A stretch of 64,000 bases of DNA from Sphingomonas kyeonggiensis (GCF_014196745.1 NZ_JACIEH010000003.1:1276024-1340023), one strand, 5' to 3'; counted from the stretch's first letter, positions 38,501 to 47,497 are shown. The notes: generated by a model not told the origin, from the letters alone. Numbers and translations: made by a program.

Positions 38501-38575
38501 GCCCGGTGGCTGAAGGACAGCTATTCGGTGCCGGGCGTAGTGCGGTTGAGCCTCAACTGGGGCTTTGGCCAGTAG
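35558..38575 (+). CDS. TonB-dependent receptor with N-terminal STN signalling domain
   Basis: 1005 residues. After the signal peptide (~residue 24) is an STN domain (residues ~30-110, FAIPAGPLAPALTAFSKASG ... ILLRGTGLGFRRR) that would contact FecR. Then come the TonB box region (KIVVIGQRI), a plug (RLPDSTVVDAMRRIPGVSV, IRGLTQAYNNVTINGLPV) and a large barrel ending VVRLSLNWGFGQ. Sequence style and size match the TonB-Xanth-Caul type, like the receptor at 39501. Substrate not visible; the convergent GDPD-TBDR-GDPD genes, 6 bp away, suggest glycerophosphodiesters or related phosphate esters. Confidence 0.93.
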   Translation: MKGARAFYRFGAVVAITTTFPAGAHDVASRRVPFAIPAGPLAPALTAFSKASGVQVLADPAVLRGLETRGVRGRMSPIQALEILLRGTGLGFRRRDETILIFKLDMPARATAQIRTHPARSVPSSDDATTQAEPSGKIVVIGQRIADRRAIAIKRSARNIVDAISSDEVRRLPDSTVVDAMRRIPGVSVVPIADNEHPRDVPIAPVIRGLTQAYNNVTINGLPVASTGIPDAGSNSAVRGARLDLLPASLVSRLLVMKTFTPEYDPNAIGAAIDLQTRSAFDNAGRAFLSLEAGLATPSERGQVQAQGRFGAHLSATASRTFGSDGQFGLVVSANYQRLENNSNVHATSDSSFLVFYDDAGRQRRDGTLGNGIPVPRQDKYWYNGSDRQHLGGTIRAEADLDTLRLSALVADYRYRDGYTRNEIAIDPDQAWVLDQTRTSGRFDTASIQVGYRGGVTHSETRVLQLDADWQPTSRDALSLRVGLSRATMRERYKMVKFTAGQDRVNGIFGVPALGFRYDSMPLQFSFNVPEKAYQDLSLYTADYWRRRGRQATAGIGNIRADWRRDMADGEEGLGFAAGIAWTRSTYAYGYQSLAFGTLNRSLTLDDVGYVSNAALPFNQNRLRLIVIDPARAWRMFDANQASISITDGVENDHQDDFDHRESVLSGYTMVRFQQGPVELLAGSRLERTETSTQGYLSVDDAWSTIGSGSDYFQLLPSLLANYRPLHALKLRAGYSRTIGRPSYEAYSPRSSIEFDTGSAVGDPDAPGVKVAMGNPHIRPRISDNFDLSGEWTLPKRFDGMLSAALFHKAIQDEIFDAITRGYAHDGVYYRNATVVRPANASGAHISGLELSAMVGSLGAISPVLKNIGFSANWTLLRGAVTVPMTSGVTRKLGRLVGQPDEIRNLAIFYNRGGFELRAAMNWTGKALRSIAPDTVWQDVYWAPRTQFDVQGRYHVGRNFSAILDLANITRTRVTSVTGPGARWLKDSYSVPGVVRLSLNWGFGQ

Positions 38576-38581
38576 CGCCGA

Positions 38582-39430
38582 TCAGGCGCATTTGCGCAGA
38601 TACTCGCGCAGCAGGGCGGGGCGATCGGTCTGGATCGCGTTGACGCCGAGATCGAGCATCGACTTGAGTAGCGGGCATGCCTTGGGCGCATTGGCCACCA
38701 TCAGCATGTCGAGTTCCCCCAGCGCATTCTCCCAGATCCGCGCGGGCACCTGCCGAATCGCGTCGCGCGACGCGGGATCGAGCGATTCCGGATCGGCATG
38801 GACGATCCGCACAGGCGCGAGACCCCGGTTGAGTTCGTCCAGTTTCACCTTGGCGGTGAAGCGCGTCATCACCTGCAGTTTCGGCTCGATCGCGCGGGCG
38901 GCGCGCAGCAGATCGCTGTCGGCATCGAACAGCATCACCTGATCGATCATGCCCAGTTCCTGGATGACCGCGATTACTGGAGCGAAGCGATCCGTCTTCA
39001 TGTCGAGATCGACCAGCACGCGCCCGCAGGTGCGTGTCAGGAATTCGAGCAGGGTGGGCGGCGGCAAGTCGCTGCCCTTGAGGCGCAGCTTGCGCAATTC
39101 GGCATAGGTCTTGTCGGCGGCGCGGCCGGTGCCGTCGGTGGTGCGATCGAGCTTCTGGTCGTGCAGGATGAAGGGCACGCCGTCGGCGCTGACCTGCACG
39201 TCCGTCTCGACGGCATCGGCGCCGGCAGCAACGGCTTCGTCGATGGCGGCCAGCGAGTTCTCCGGCGCCTTGAGGTGCCCCCCGCGATGCGAGGCAATGA
39301 GGAGCGACCCGTGCGGATCGGCCCAGGCGCGCTGCAGTTCGGCGATGCGCGAGGTCGTGCCGCAAACCGGAGCGGCCATTGCCGGGGTGGCGACGACGAG
39401 CGTGATGGCAGTGGCGAATTTGGCGATCAT
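38582..39430 (-). CDS. Glycerophosphodiester phosphodiesterase (GDPD), secreted
   Basis: 282 residues with signal peptide ending AMA|APV. The GDPD TIM-barrel signature is complete: ASHRGG (His 48), ENSLAAI, the metal-binding ETDVQ (E75, D77) and LHD (His 90). The C-terminal end INAIQTDRPALL is the last barrel strand. It should hydrolyse glycerophosphodiesters to glycerol-3-phosphate and an alcohol in the periplasm. The start at 39430 has GGAAGAAG upstream. It is the last gene of the minus-strand set GDPD, TBDR, GDPD. Confidence 0.92.
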   Translation of the reverse strand: MIAKFATAITLVVATPAMAAPVCGTTSRIAELQRAWADPHGSLLIASHRGGHLKAPENSLAAIDEAVAAGADAVETDVQVSADGVPFILHDQKLDRTTDGTGRAADKTYAELRKLRLKGSDLPPPTLLEFLTRTCGRVLVDLDMKTDRFAPVIAVIQELGMIDQVMLFDADSDLLRAARAIEPKLQVMTRFTAKVKLDELNRGLAPVRIVHADPESLDPASRDAIRQVPARIWENALGELDMLMVANAPKACPLLKSMLDLGVNAIQTDRPALLREYLRKCA

Positions 39431-39500
39431 GATGTGTCTTCTTCCTGTCAGCCGGAAAAGGACGTGGGGGAGGGCGCTATGCCGCCCCCACGACAAAGGG

Positions 39501-42245
39501 TCAGAAGCGGGCGTTGACCCCCAGCCACAGGACGCGGCCCTTCTGGGCGCGTTCGGCGAGCAGCTCGCCGGTCGGCATCTTGCGATAATATTCGATGTTC
39601 GACTTGGTGAGGTTCTGGCCTTCTACGATGAAGGTCACGTTCTCGAGCAGCTTCACGCGCGCCTGCGCCGAGAACTCGCCGCGTCCCTTGCTGTGGATGT
39701 CGAAGATCTCGGCATTCTCGTTGATCGACTTCAGATAGTCGCCGACATAGCCATAGGCGACCGAGGCGCCGAACACCGGGGTTTCATAGGAAATCGTCGC
39801 ATTGGCGAGGAATTCGGGCTGCCCCTCCAGGCCATCGACATGGCGCAGCGACTTGTCTGCCCGCTGCACGTCCTGCTTGCCGGTGATATAGGTGCCGTTG
39901 GCGGAGAGCACGAAGTTGCTCAGGAAGCCGTTGGTCCAGTCGCCCAGATCCTGGCGGGCCGAAAGCTCGATGCCCTTCAGCGACGCGCTCTGCGAGTTCA
40001 TCGGCGTGGTGATCCGCGCCAGATAGGTCTGGCCGTTATATTGATAGCCCGGCTCGGTGATGTTCTGCGCGAAGATCAGGTTCTTGATATCCTTGTAGAA
40101 CAGCGCGAGCGACACGAGGCTGCCGCGCGTCGGATACCATTCGAACGACAGGTCGAAATTGTTCGAGGTGCGCGGTTTCAGATCGGGGTTGCCGCGCGTG
40201 ATGCTGATCGCATCCTCGCTGTCGTCGGGCAGGCCGATCGTCTCGCTGATCGCGTAATAGGTGAAGTTCGGGCGGCCGATCGTCTTGCTGTAGCCAGCAC
40301 GCACGATCACGCCGTCGCCGAAGTCATAATTGGCGATGACCGAGGGCAGGAGGTAGGCATAGTCGGCCTTGCGCGCGACCGGCACGTATTGCGCGCCCTT
40401 GTTGGGGGTGGCGGGGCGATTGGCGTCCTGCGCAAACAGGTCGATATTGTTGACGGTGGAATCGTAGCGCAGGCCGGCGCGCAGGTTGAAGCGATCGGTG
40501 CGGAAGTTCGCCTCGGCAAAGGCGGCGGCGACCTTCTCGTTGAGCTGGTAATCGGACTGAATGTTGGTGGCGCTGTTGTCGTCGGTGCTCGGGAAGCCGG
40601 CGGCGGCCCAGGCGGCGCGATAGGCGCGGTCGTCGATCATCAGATAATCGACCTTGGGATCGGTGGTGTGCAGCCGGGTCTTGCTGACGAACGGCGCCAT
40701 GTTGGGCACCACGCCGCCCACGGTGGGCAGCTTGCCGCTCTGCTGGCCCTCGTCATAGGTCTGGTCGGTGTTCTGGAAGCTGCCGCCGATGTTGAAGCCG
40801 AAGCCGCGATCCTCGGGACCGAAATTATAGGCGAGGTTGGCGCTGACGAAGCTCAGATCCTGCGTCGCCCGCTGGGTGATGTGCTGGATATAGCTCTGGA
40901 CGTAGTTGGTCGGATCGTTGCCGAACACGGGATCGGGGAACGACAGCACCGGGCGGCCGTCGCTCAGATCATAGGAGAAGCGGCCCTGGGCCAGGTTGCT
41001 GGCCATGTTGAACTTCGAGCGGTCGCGGATCGTGTTTAGCCGCGCGCGCGAATGCGAAGCGCGCAGGTGCATCACGAGGTTGTCGCTCAGATTCTGGTCG
41101 AGGATACCCGAGACGACGAAGGTCTCGCGCTTCTGCGGCTGGTGCGAATAGCCAAGCGCCGTGCGACCCTTCGCCCAGGTGCCCGAAGTCGCGGTCTGGT
41201 TGGTCGGCGCGACGCTGGTATCGGCGGTGGCGAGATACTCGTTGCGAATCTCGTCTTCCTTCTGGAAGAAATAGCCGGTGTAGATCGAGGCATAGGTGGC
41301 GGTGCTGGGGCTGTATTCCAGCTTCGTCACGCCCGACGCGCGGGTGACCGTGTCGTAATAGGCGAAGATCTGGTTGCGCGATGCCGCCGAGAAACCATTG
41401 GTGTTGCTCAGGTTGTTATAGTTGGTGATCGGCTTGCCGGTGGTCTTGTCGAACAGCACATAGCTGTTGTCGACCGCGCCGGGTTTCTGGTCGTAGTTGG
41501 TCGAATTGTAGCGGGCATAGGAGCCCGACACGACCACGCCGAAATCATGGTTCGAGCCGAACGCGCTGCTGAACGTGGCGTCGGCGCGCAGGTTTTTGCC
41601 CTTCTTGCCGTCCATCTCGCCACCGGTCGAGTTGTCGCCGATCGAGGCACGCGCCATCAGGCTGGTCTTGCCGGTGGTGAGCGCGCTGGCGGTGATCAGG
41701 TTGAGCTGGCCGCTGAGCGCATGCGGATCGAGATCGGCCGTGATCGTCTTCACCGCGTCGATCCGGCTGACGAACGAGGGCGGCAGCAGCTCGATACGGG
41801 CGCCGCGCGTGTCGCGGGCAGTGGTGGCGAGCGGCAGGCCGTCGATGGTGACGAGGTTGAAGCTCGATCCGATGCCGCGGATCATCACGCTCTCGGCGAG
41901 GTCGGGCGAACGGTCATCGGCGGTGGCGAAGTCCGGCACCAGGGCCAGGCCCGGAATGCGCTGCGCGACCTGGGCGATGGTCAGGTCGGGCAGCAGGCCG
42001 GCCTGATCCTGCGCGATCGAGTCCGTGACGCCAACCGCGCGGCGCTTGGCATCGATCGCGGCGGCGTTGGACGAACGGTAACCGGTGACGACGATGCCGG
42101 CTTCCTCGCCTTCATTGGCGTGCGGCTCGGCCTTATCCTGCGCCTTGTCGGCCTCCTGCGCCTGGGCCGGCGCGGCGAGCAACGCGCCGATCAGCGCCGA
42201 GCCTGCGATCGCGTAACGGAGCGTGGACACATGTTTCATGGGCAT
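39501..42245 (-). CDS. TonB-dependent receptor, large TonB-Xanth-Caul type
   Basis: 914 residues: signal peptide (AIAGSALIGALLAAPAQA|QEA), TonB box (GIVVTGYRSS), plug (IAQVAQRIPGLALVP, IRGIGSSFNLVTIDGLPLATT, LDPHALSGQLNLITA) and barrel ending WLGVNARF. It lies between two GDPD genes in the same direction, so it probably imports glycerophosphodiesters or products of the two enzymes. There is no STN domain, unlike the convergent receptor at 35558. ATG 42245 has AGGA at 5-6 nt; the ATG two codons later is possible. Confidence 0.93.
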   Translation of the reverse strand: MPMKHVSTLRYAIAGSALIGALLAAPAQAQEADKAQDKAEPHANEGEEAGIVVTGYRSSNAAAIDAKRRAVGVTDSIAQDQAGLLPDLTIAQVAQRIPGLALVPDFATADDRSPDLAESVMIRGIGSSFNLVTIDGLPLATTARDTRGARIELLPPSFVSRIDAVKTITADLDPHALSGQLNLITASALTTGKTSLMARASIGDNSTGGEMDGKKGKNLRADATFSSAFGSNHDFGVVVSGSYARYNSTNYDQKPGAVDNSYVLFDKTTGKPITNYNNLSNTNGFSAASRNQIFAYYDTVTRASGVTKLEYSPSTATYASIYTGYFFQKEDEIRNEYLATADTSVAPTNQTATSGTWAKGRTALGYSHQPQKRETFVVSGILDQNLSDNLVMHLRASHSRARLNTIRDRSKFNMASNLAQGRFSYDLSDGRPVLSFPDPVFGNDPTNYVQSYIQHITQRATQDLSFVSANLAYNFGPEDRGFGFNIGGSFQNTDQTYDEGQQSGKLPTVGGVVPNMAPFVSKTRLHTTDPKVDYLMIDDRAYRAAWAAAGFPSTDDNSATNIQSDYQLNEKVAAAFAEANFRTDRFNLRAGLRYDSTVNNIDLFAQDANRPATPNKGAQYVPVARKADYAYLLPSVIANYDFGDGVIVRAGYSKTIGRPNFTYYAISETIGLPDDSEDAISITRGNPDLKPRTSNNFDLSFEWYPTRGSLVSLALFYKDIKNLIFAQNITEPGYQYNGQTYLARITTPMNSQSASLKGIELSARQDLGDWTNGFLSNFVLSANGTYITGKQDVQRADKSLRHVDGLEGQPEFLANATISYETPVFGASVAYGYVGDYLKSINENAEIFDIHSKGRGEFSAQARVKLLENVTFIVEGQNLTKSNIEYYRKMPTGELLAERAQKGRVLWLGVNARF

Positions 42246-42313
42246 AGCTATCCTGTCGGTGGAAATGAGGGGTTCGAAACTGTCGGGAAGGCGCCGGCCA
42301 GGGCGCCGAAGCG

Positions 42314-43318
42314 CTAGGGCGTCGACCGGGGCTCGCAGTGATGCGTGGCGGCGTGGCTGCGTTGCAGATAGGCCTTGAGCGCGACCGGCTCGTCGGTCTG
42401 GATCGCATCGACACCGATGGCGATCAGCTGCCCCCAGACGCTGTCGGGATCGGCGAGCGCGACCTTGTCGTCATAGGCGCGGCCCGCCAGGCTATTCACC
42501 CAATAGCGGGCGCAGCGTTCGCGGATCGGTGGCGTGACCAGCGGCGCAAACGCGCGCTCCTTGACGTCGATCTCGTAGCTGACCGGGTGGATCGGATCAT
42601 AGGCGGCGATCGCGGCGGTCGGGTCCGCCTGAATCTGCGGCTGGCGCAGGATCGGCTGGAAGCGCACGTCGCGCAGCCACGGACCTTCCTCGATCAGCAG
42701 CGCCGCCGGTGCGTCGGCCTTGAACAGCAGCTGGCTGCGGCGCCCGGCCTTGTCGACCATTGCCAGCATCGCGGGCGACAGGCGCGATTTCGGGTCGAGG
42801 TTGATCAGGATGCGGTCCTTCGCGGCGCGCAGTGCTTCCTCGAAGTTCGGGATGCGGCGATCGGTAAGCGGCGTGCTGCCGCCCTTGCCCTCGCGCAGGT
42901 GGAGCTTGCGCAGCTGGGCCCAGTCGAGATCGGACACCTTGCCCTTGCCGTCGGTCATCCGATCGACAGTCGCGTCGTGCATCAGCACCAGCACATTGTC
43001 GCGGGTCAGGCGTACGTCGAGCTCGACCATGTCGATGCCGGCGTCGATGCAGGCTTCGATCGCGTCGATGCTGTTTTCCGATGTCTTCTGCCAGCAACCG
43101 CGATGCGCGACGATCATCACCACGCCATCGGGCCCGGCAAGCCGATGTTCAAGCTCTGCGCGGCGGGTTGAATTCGGCGCCGGCTGTGCCTCGGCTGCAC
43201 CTCCCGGCAAGGCCCAGGCCAATGCGAGGCTGAAGAATAAGCACCAGCCCACACGGGGTGACCTGGTTTGCGGATAGTTTCTCGAGAATTGCACTGCTTC
43301 CCCCGGTGGACGGCGCAT
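42314..43318 (-). CDS. Glycerophosphodiester phosphodiesterase family protein, secreted
   Basis: 334 residues. Signal region (WCLFFSLALAWALPGGAAEA|QP). The GDPD motifs are VAHRGCW (His 72), ENSIDAI, MVELDVR (Glu 99, Asp 101) and LMHDATVDRMTDG (His 114). The C-terminal end VDAIQTDEPVALKAYL parallels the sister gene at 38582. First gene of the set GDPD, TBDR, GDPD. The start is uncertain: ATG 43318 lacks a good binding site, while GTG 43294 has GGGGGAAG close by. Confidence 0.88.
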   Translation of the reverse strand: MRRPPGEAVQFSRNYPQTRSPRVGWCLFFSLALAWALPGGAAEAQPAPNSTRRAELEHRLAGPDGVVMIVAHRGCWQKTSENSIDAIEACIDAGIDMVELDVRLTRDNVLVLMHDATVDRMTDGKGKVSDLDWAQLRKLHLREGKGGSTPLTDRRIPNFEEALRAAKDRILINLDPKSRLSPAMLAMVDKAGRRSQLLFKADAPAALLIEEGPWLRDVRFQPILRQPQIQADPTAAIAAYDPIHPVSYEIDVKERAFAPLVTPPIRERCARYWVNSLAGRAYDDKVALADPDSVWGQLIAIGVDAIQTDEPVALKAYLQRSHAATHHCEPRSTP

Positions 43319-43921
43319 TTCGCTAGGTTCCGGTGAGACGACGAGCGGCATCGTCAAATCTGACAGCCGGAGAGAAATTAATTGGACCTCCACCCAGGAT
43401 GCCGGTCGGCTGGACGCATCCGAGTAGGTTTCTGGTCGTCGAGGGGGCGAGATCCCCTCGCCCCTGGCGACTATCGCCTTCCCTTGGATAAAAGCTGCCA
43501 GACTGCTCACGGCCCAAACCTGGTCATCTGAGAACGACATAAGCAATGTCCCCAATTGGGGCGTTTGCTGCCCGGCAGGAAATCGGCTTCGCGCCCGTCG
43601 AATGTCTGCAATCAGGGCGTGAGCAACATCAGGCCGGGCTTCGGGCTGTTGGCGCTGATCATCGTATCGCCGCTTGCCTTGCTGGCATCCACAAAATGGT
43701 CGCAACGCAGGGCCTCGGCGGCGACCGAAGCCCAAGCATGACGGAAAACCGTAGCGAAAGCGTTGCCGAGGTTGAAGGCGCCGATATGACCGTGGATGCG
43801 AGATTCGGTGCGTCCACGGAGGGGACGGTGAGGCCGTCATTGATTTCTTACGAGAATTGAAGGACTGGCAATCTCTCCTTGCCACCTCATGTGCAAAGCG
43901 ATTCTGCCGGTTTGTCGAGAC
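43319..43921. other. Intergenic region with short-repeat debris
   Basis: About 600 bp between two minus-strand genes. Strings such as GTCGAATGTCTGCAATC (43596-43612) resemble short intergenic repeats of sphingomonads. A plus-strand frame 43619-43741 (GTG start) codes about 40 residues with one membrane-like segment (FGLLALIIVSPLALLAS); it has only a weak binding site and I rate it below 0.3. Confidence 0.4.
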
Positions 43922-44374
43922 CTAGGCTGGCCCATTGAAAATTTCGTCGATCGCCTCGCCTAGGACGCGCGATGCGTTGACCTTGGTGAGGTAGTGGACA
44001 CCGAGCTTGAAAATTCGCGCATCGCTGCGATCAAGCGCCTTGCCGCCGACCTCGCGAAGCACCGCATCCAGCAGATCAAAGCGGCGGGTCACCGCGATCA
44101 GTGCAAGGAAGCGTGAAGCAGGGATGCGGTGTATGCGACGCGCCTCGCTGGCATAGGCGTCGAGCATTTGGACCGAGACTCGCTCGCCAAGCAGCATCGA
44201 AAGCAGTGCCGCGATCTCGGCTCGATTGCCGTCATCTTCCGCAAGACAGCGCGCGACCGCCGACGATATCAGCTTGTCGAAGTCTTGGAGTTCATCATCG
44301 GCATAGTCTAGCGGTCGAACGTTCCATACATCGCGTAGGCGCTCGTCGGACAGGAAGGGTTTGCGCTTCTTCAT
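43922..44374 (-). CDS. Unidentified cytoplasmic protein, ~150 residues
   Basis: 150 residues starting MKKRKPFLSD at 44374, with GGGGAAAA upstream. Highly helical and charged, without membrane segments. Recognisable strings are VWNVRPLDY, EDDGNRAEIAALLSMLLGE, MLDAYASEARRIHRIPASRF and ALIAVTRRFDLLDAVLREVG. The alternation of a DNA-binding-like helical set with RIPASRFLALIA is reminiscent of regulators of transposable phages, but this is only an impression; I do not assign a family. It is divergent from the hybrid kinase gene, 111 bp away. A longer frame from 44464 is unlikely. Confidence 0.65.
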   Translation of the reverse strand: MKKRKPFLSDERLRDVWNVRPLDYADDELQDFDKLISSAVARCLAEDDGNRAEIAALLSMLLGERVSVQMLDAYASEARRIHRIPASRFLALIAVTRRFDLLDAVLREVGGKALDRSDARIFKLGVHYLTKVNASRVLGEAIDEIFNGPA

Positions 44375-44485
44375 CTGTATTTTCCCCGATGCGACACCGC
44401 ATGATAGTAGCGCCAAAGAATCGCAGTGCGGACTTTTACTATCTCCGCGATTGCAAGAATTCATAGGACGTGGAATTTACAACGC

Positions 44486-46918
44486 ATGACAATGACCGGC
44501 AGCCATGACGCCTTTCTGGTGGTGCTGTCGATTCTGATCGCGATCTTCGCGTCTTTCACCGCACTCAGCTTGGCCAGCCGAATCCGGTCCTCGACCGGTT
44601 GGACCAAGCGCGTCTGGGTATCGGCGGCCGCGATAGCATTGGGCGGCGGTATCTGGTCGATGCATTTCGTCGCGATGCTGGCCTTCCATATGCCGGGCCT
44701 GCGGATGGGCTATGATCTCGGGCTCACCTTGCTCTCGCTCGCGCTCGCGCTCGGGTTCACCGGCGTCGGCTTTGCCATGCTGAACTGGCAGTCGGTATCG
44801 CGCGGGAGGATCGCAGCGGCGGGCCTGCTGATCGGTTCGGGGGTTCTCGCGATGCACTATGTCGGCATGGCCGCGATGCGGATGCCGGCAACGCTCAACT
44901 ATGAGCCCCTCTGGTTCGGGGTGTCGGTTCTGATCGCGCTTGGTGCCGCGACGGCCGCGGTGTGGCTCGCATCCCGGGATCGCAAGATGAGCCATCGTCT
45001 CGCCGCCGCGATCCTGATGGGATTTGCCATAGCGGGCATGCATTATGCGGGCATGCGTGCCGCGGTGTTCACGATGCGTGCGCACACCGACATGCACGAC
45101 GGAATGGCGAGTGTCGGACAAACCTATCTCGCCGCCGCTGTGGCGGCCATCACCGTCCTGATCCTGCTGCTCGCGCTTGGTGCCGCGACGCTGGAGCGCC
45201 TCTTCCATGGCGTTTCGAGGCGAGAGGCTCGCACCGTGCTCCGCTTGAAGATCGCCGACATCCTGCGCGAGCGCGACACCGATGAAGCGCTGAACCAGGT
45301 CGCGGCGTTGATGGGAGAGCATTTTGGGGTGACCCGGACGGGCTATGGTACGCTCGACGCAGTCGAGGATGTGTTCGACTATGATGTCTGCTGGACTGAC
45401 GGAACGGTGCCGGCGCTGCTTGGACGACTGCCAGCGGCGGCGTTCGGGATCAAGATCGTCGCGGCATTGAGCGCCGGCGAGACGATCGTGATCGACGATC
45501 TGCTCGAAGCCGAGATCAGCAACGAGCTACGCACGCGCGATACCGCGCAGAAGGTCGACACAAGGTCGATCCTGGTCGTGCCGTTCCTTCGCGATGGGCG
45601 GTTACGCACCATCGTCTATCTCAACGACCGCCAGCCGCGGCGCTGGCGGCAGGACGAGATCGCCTTCATGGAGGAGATGGCCGAGCGCACGCGCCTGGTG
45701 ATCGAGCGCGCCGCGGTGGAGGAGCAGCTCCGCGAGCTCAACGCGACGCTCGAGGCGCGTGTCGAGGCGCGTTCGGAAGAGCTTCGCCAGGCCCAGGAAG
45801 CGCTGCTGCAGAGCCAGAAGATGGAAGCCGTCGGACAGCTGGTCGCCGGGCTCTCGCATGATTTCAACAATGTGCTGGGCGCGGTGGTCGGCGCGTTCGA
45901 GCTGATCCAGCGCCGCGCGGACGCCCCCGACAAGGTGCAGCATTTCGCCGAGGCCGGATTGCAGGCCGCTCAGCGGGGGTCGAACCTGACCGCGCAATTA
46001 CTTGCCTTTTCTCGTTCGCAGCACATCCAGCTGCAACCGATGCTGGTCGGCACAGTGATCACGGCGCTGGCCGATCTTCTGCGTCGCACGCTCGGTCCGA
46101 TGATTGCGCTGGAATTGCATCTCGATCCATCGCCGGTGCCGGTCATGGCCGATCCGACCCAAGTCGAGATGATGGCGCTCAATCTGGCGATCAATGCGCG
46201 GGACGCGATGCCGGATGGGGGGCGGCTGACCATTTCGACGGCGGTGCGGCCGATCAGCGGCGCCCCGGAGATCGCGGACGGCGATTATGTCGAAATCGCC
46301 TTCGCGGATACCGGCACCGGCATGGACGAAGTCACGCTGCGCCGCGCGATGGAGCCCTTCTTCACCACCAAGCCGGTCGGAAAAGGTACCGGTCTCGGTC
46401 TGGCCCAGATTTACGGCAGCGTGCGCCAGGTAGGAGGCGCGGTGCGCATCGAAAGCGGGGTCGCGCAGGGAACCACCGTGCGCGTGCTCCTGCCCTGTAC
46501 CGATCGCCCGCCCGTCGCGATCGAACAGAGCGAACCGGAAATTTCGGGCGATTCGGGCGAGCGCTACCGGATATTGCTGGTCGACGATGATCCGGAGGTG
46601 CGAACCGTGCTCGCCGCCGCGCTGGAAAGCTTGGGGCATGTCGTGACCAGCGCCGCCGACGGGCCTGGCGCCCTGGCGCTGCTGGAAGGCGCCGCACCGG
46701 AGGTGCTGCTGCTGGATTTCGCCATGCCCGGCATGAACGGTGCGGAAGTGGCTAGCGAGATGCGCCGACGTCGCCCCGAACTCCCGATCATATTCGCGAG
46801 CGGTTTCCCCGATATAGGCGCGATGGAGGCGATCGAGGGATCGACCGCGATTCTGCGCAAGCCATTTCCGATGGATGCGCTGTTGAGGACCTTGGCTAGC
46901 ATCGCCCCCGACCGGTGA
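44486..46918 (+). CDS. MHYT-domain hybrid sensor histidine kinase
   Basis: 810 residues. The MHYT sensor (residues 1-235) has seven predicted transmembrane helices with three metal-binding motifs: MHF (59), MHYVGM (123) and MHYAGM (185), thought to bind copper and sense O2, CO or NO. A GAF domain follows (~255-405), then a coiled coil (RELNATLEARVEARSEELRQ), a HisKA domain (His 458 in GLSHDFNNVLG), HATPase (NLAINARDAM, ADTGTGM, GKGTGLGLAQIYG) and a C-terminal receiver domain (LLVDDDPEV, LLLDFAMPGMNG). The receiver may pass phosphate to an external Hpt protein or feed back. The ATG at 44486 is chosen because the MHYT domain begins there; the binding site is weak. Confidence 0.93.
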   Translation: MTMTGSHDAFLVVLSILIAIFASFTALSLASRIRSSTGWTKRVWVSAAAIALGGGIWSMHFVAMLAFHMPGLRMGYDLGLTLLSLALALGFTGVGFAMLNWQSVSRGRIAAAGLLIGSGVLAMHYVGMAAMRMPATLNYEPLWFGVSVLIALGAATAAVWLASRDRKMSHRLAAAILMGFAIAGMHYAGMRAAVFTMRAHTDMHDGMASVGQTYLAAAVAAITVLILLLALGAATLERLFHGVSRREARTVLRLKIADILRERDTDEALNQVAALMGEHFGVTRTGYGTLDAVEDVFDYDVCWTDGTVPALLGRLPAAAFGIKIVAALSAGETIVIDDLLEAEISNELRTRDTAQKVDTRSILVVPFLRDGRLRTIVYLNDRQPRRWRQDEIAFMEEMAERTRLVIERAAVEEQLRELNATLEARVEARSEELRQAQEALLQSQKMEAVGQLVAGLSHDFNNVLGAVVGAFELIQRRADAPDKVQHFAEAGLQAAQRGSNLTAQLLAFSRSQHIQLQPMLVGTVITALADLLRRTLGPMIALELHLDPSPVPVMADPTQVEMMALNLAINARDAMPDGGRLTISTAVRPISGAPEIADGDYVEIAFADTGTGMDEVTLRRAMEPFFTTKPVGKGTGLGLAQIYGSVRQVGGAVRIESGVAQGTTVRVLLPCTDRPPVAIEQSEPEISGDSGERYRILLVDDDPEVRTVLAAALESLGHVVTSAADGPGALALLEGAAPEVLLLDFAMPGMNGAEVASEMRRRRPELPIIFASGFPDIGAMEAIEGSTAILRKPFPMDALLRTLASIAPDR

Positions 46919-47027
46919 AGCGCGGCGTGGTACCAGGTGCAAGGGATATCCCGAGACCGGCGGCAATCCGCGTTGCTATCGAATCCGCTTGCGCTAGGCG
47001 GAGTGGCATGGGGCGGAGAGACAATCG

Positions 47028-47163
47028 ATGATCGTGCTGATCGCGACGGCCTGGGGGGCGGAAGCCGGCGGGATCAACGCGTTCAACTTCGGCCTGGCGC
47101 GCGCCCTGGCGGCGGCAAGACCTGGCGCGATTGCTTGCGCGATCCTCGACAAGCAGCGGCGCG
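47028..47163 (+). pseudogene. N-terminal stub of a possible glycosyltransferase-like protein
   Basis: From ATG 47028, with GGAGAGA upstream, the frame reads IVLIATAWGAEAGGINAFN followed by FGLARALAAARPGA. This is a typical N-terminal GT-B-like opening (first strand, then a Gly-rich GGINAFN loop). It then changes to low-quality Arg/Ser-rich sequence, and a second frame carries AIVHDLADAFAGFPHL to a stop at 47227. The gene is truncated and frameshifted. The identity rests on the opening motif only. Confidence 0.5.
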
Positions 47164-47497
47164 CGCGTTCTTGCCCGCGATCGTCCATGACCTGGCCGAT
47201 GCGTTTGCAGGCTTCCCTCATCTTTGAACCTCAGTGTCGGGACCGACCGATGGATTCGTGCGCCCTCCTGGCCGGAAACCATAGTCATTCCGAGGTGCCG
47301 GCGATAAGGCACGACCTACGATCGCGTGCTCTCGTCGAGTTTCAGGTCGTCACTCCCGGCGGAAGTCATCGTATGCGTTCGCTTTCGCCGGGAGACCAGA
47401 TAGATGCCCGTAACCGCTCCGAGACTTCAGGGCTTTGATGCGGATTGGGTGAGGTCTACCCTCCTTCCCCCGACGAGTCGTTCGGAAAGGAGAGAAT
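47164..47497. other. Intergenic region, nothing further seen
   Basis: It holds the tail of the frameshifted stub to about 47227 and then unassigned sequence up to the ribosome binding site of the small secreted protein. Confidence 0.4.

Noticed and set aside
39111..41039. 642-codon plus-strand frame over GDPD and TBDR genes
   Set aside because: Antisense shadow; both minus-strand genes have full family motifs.
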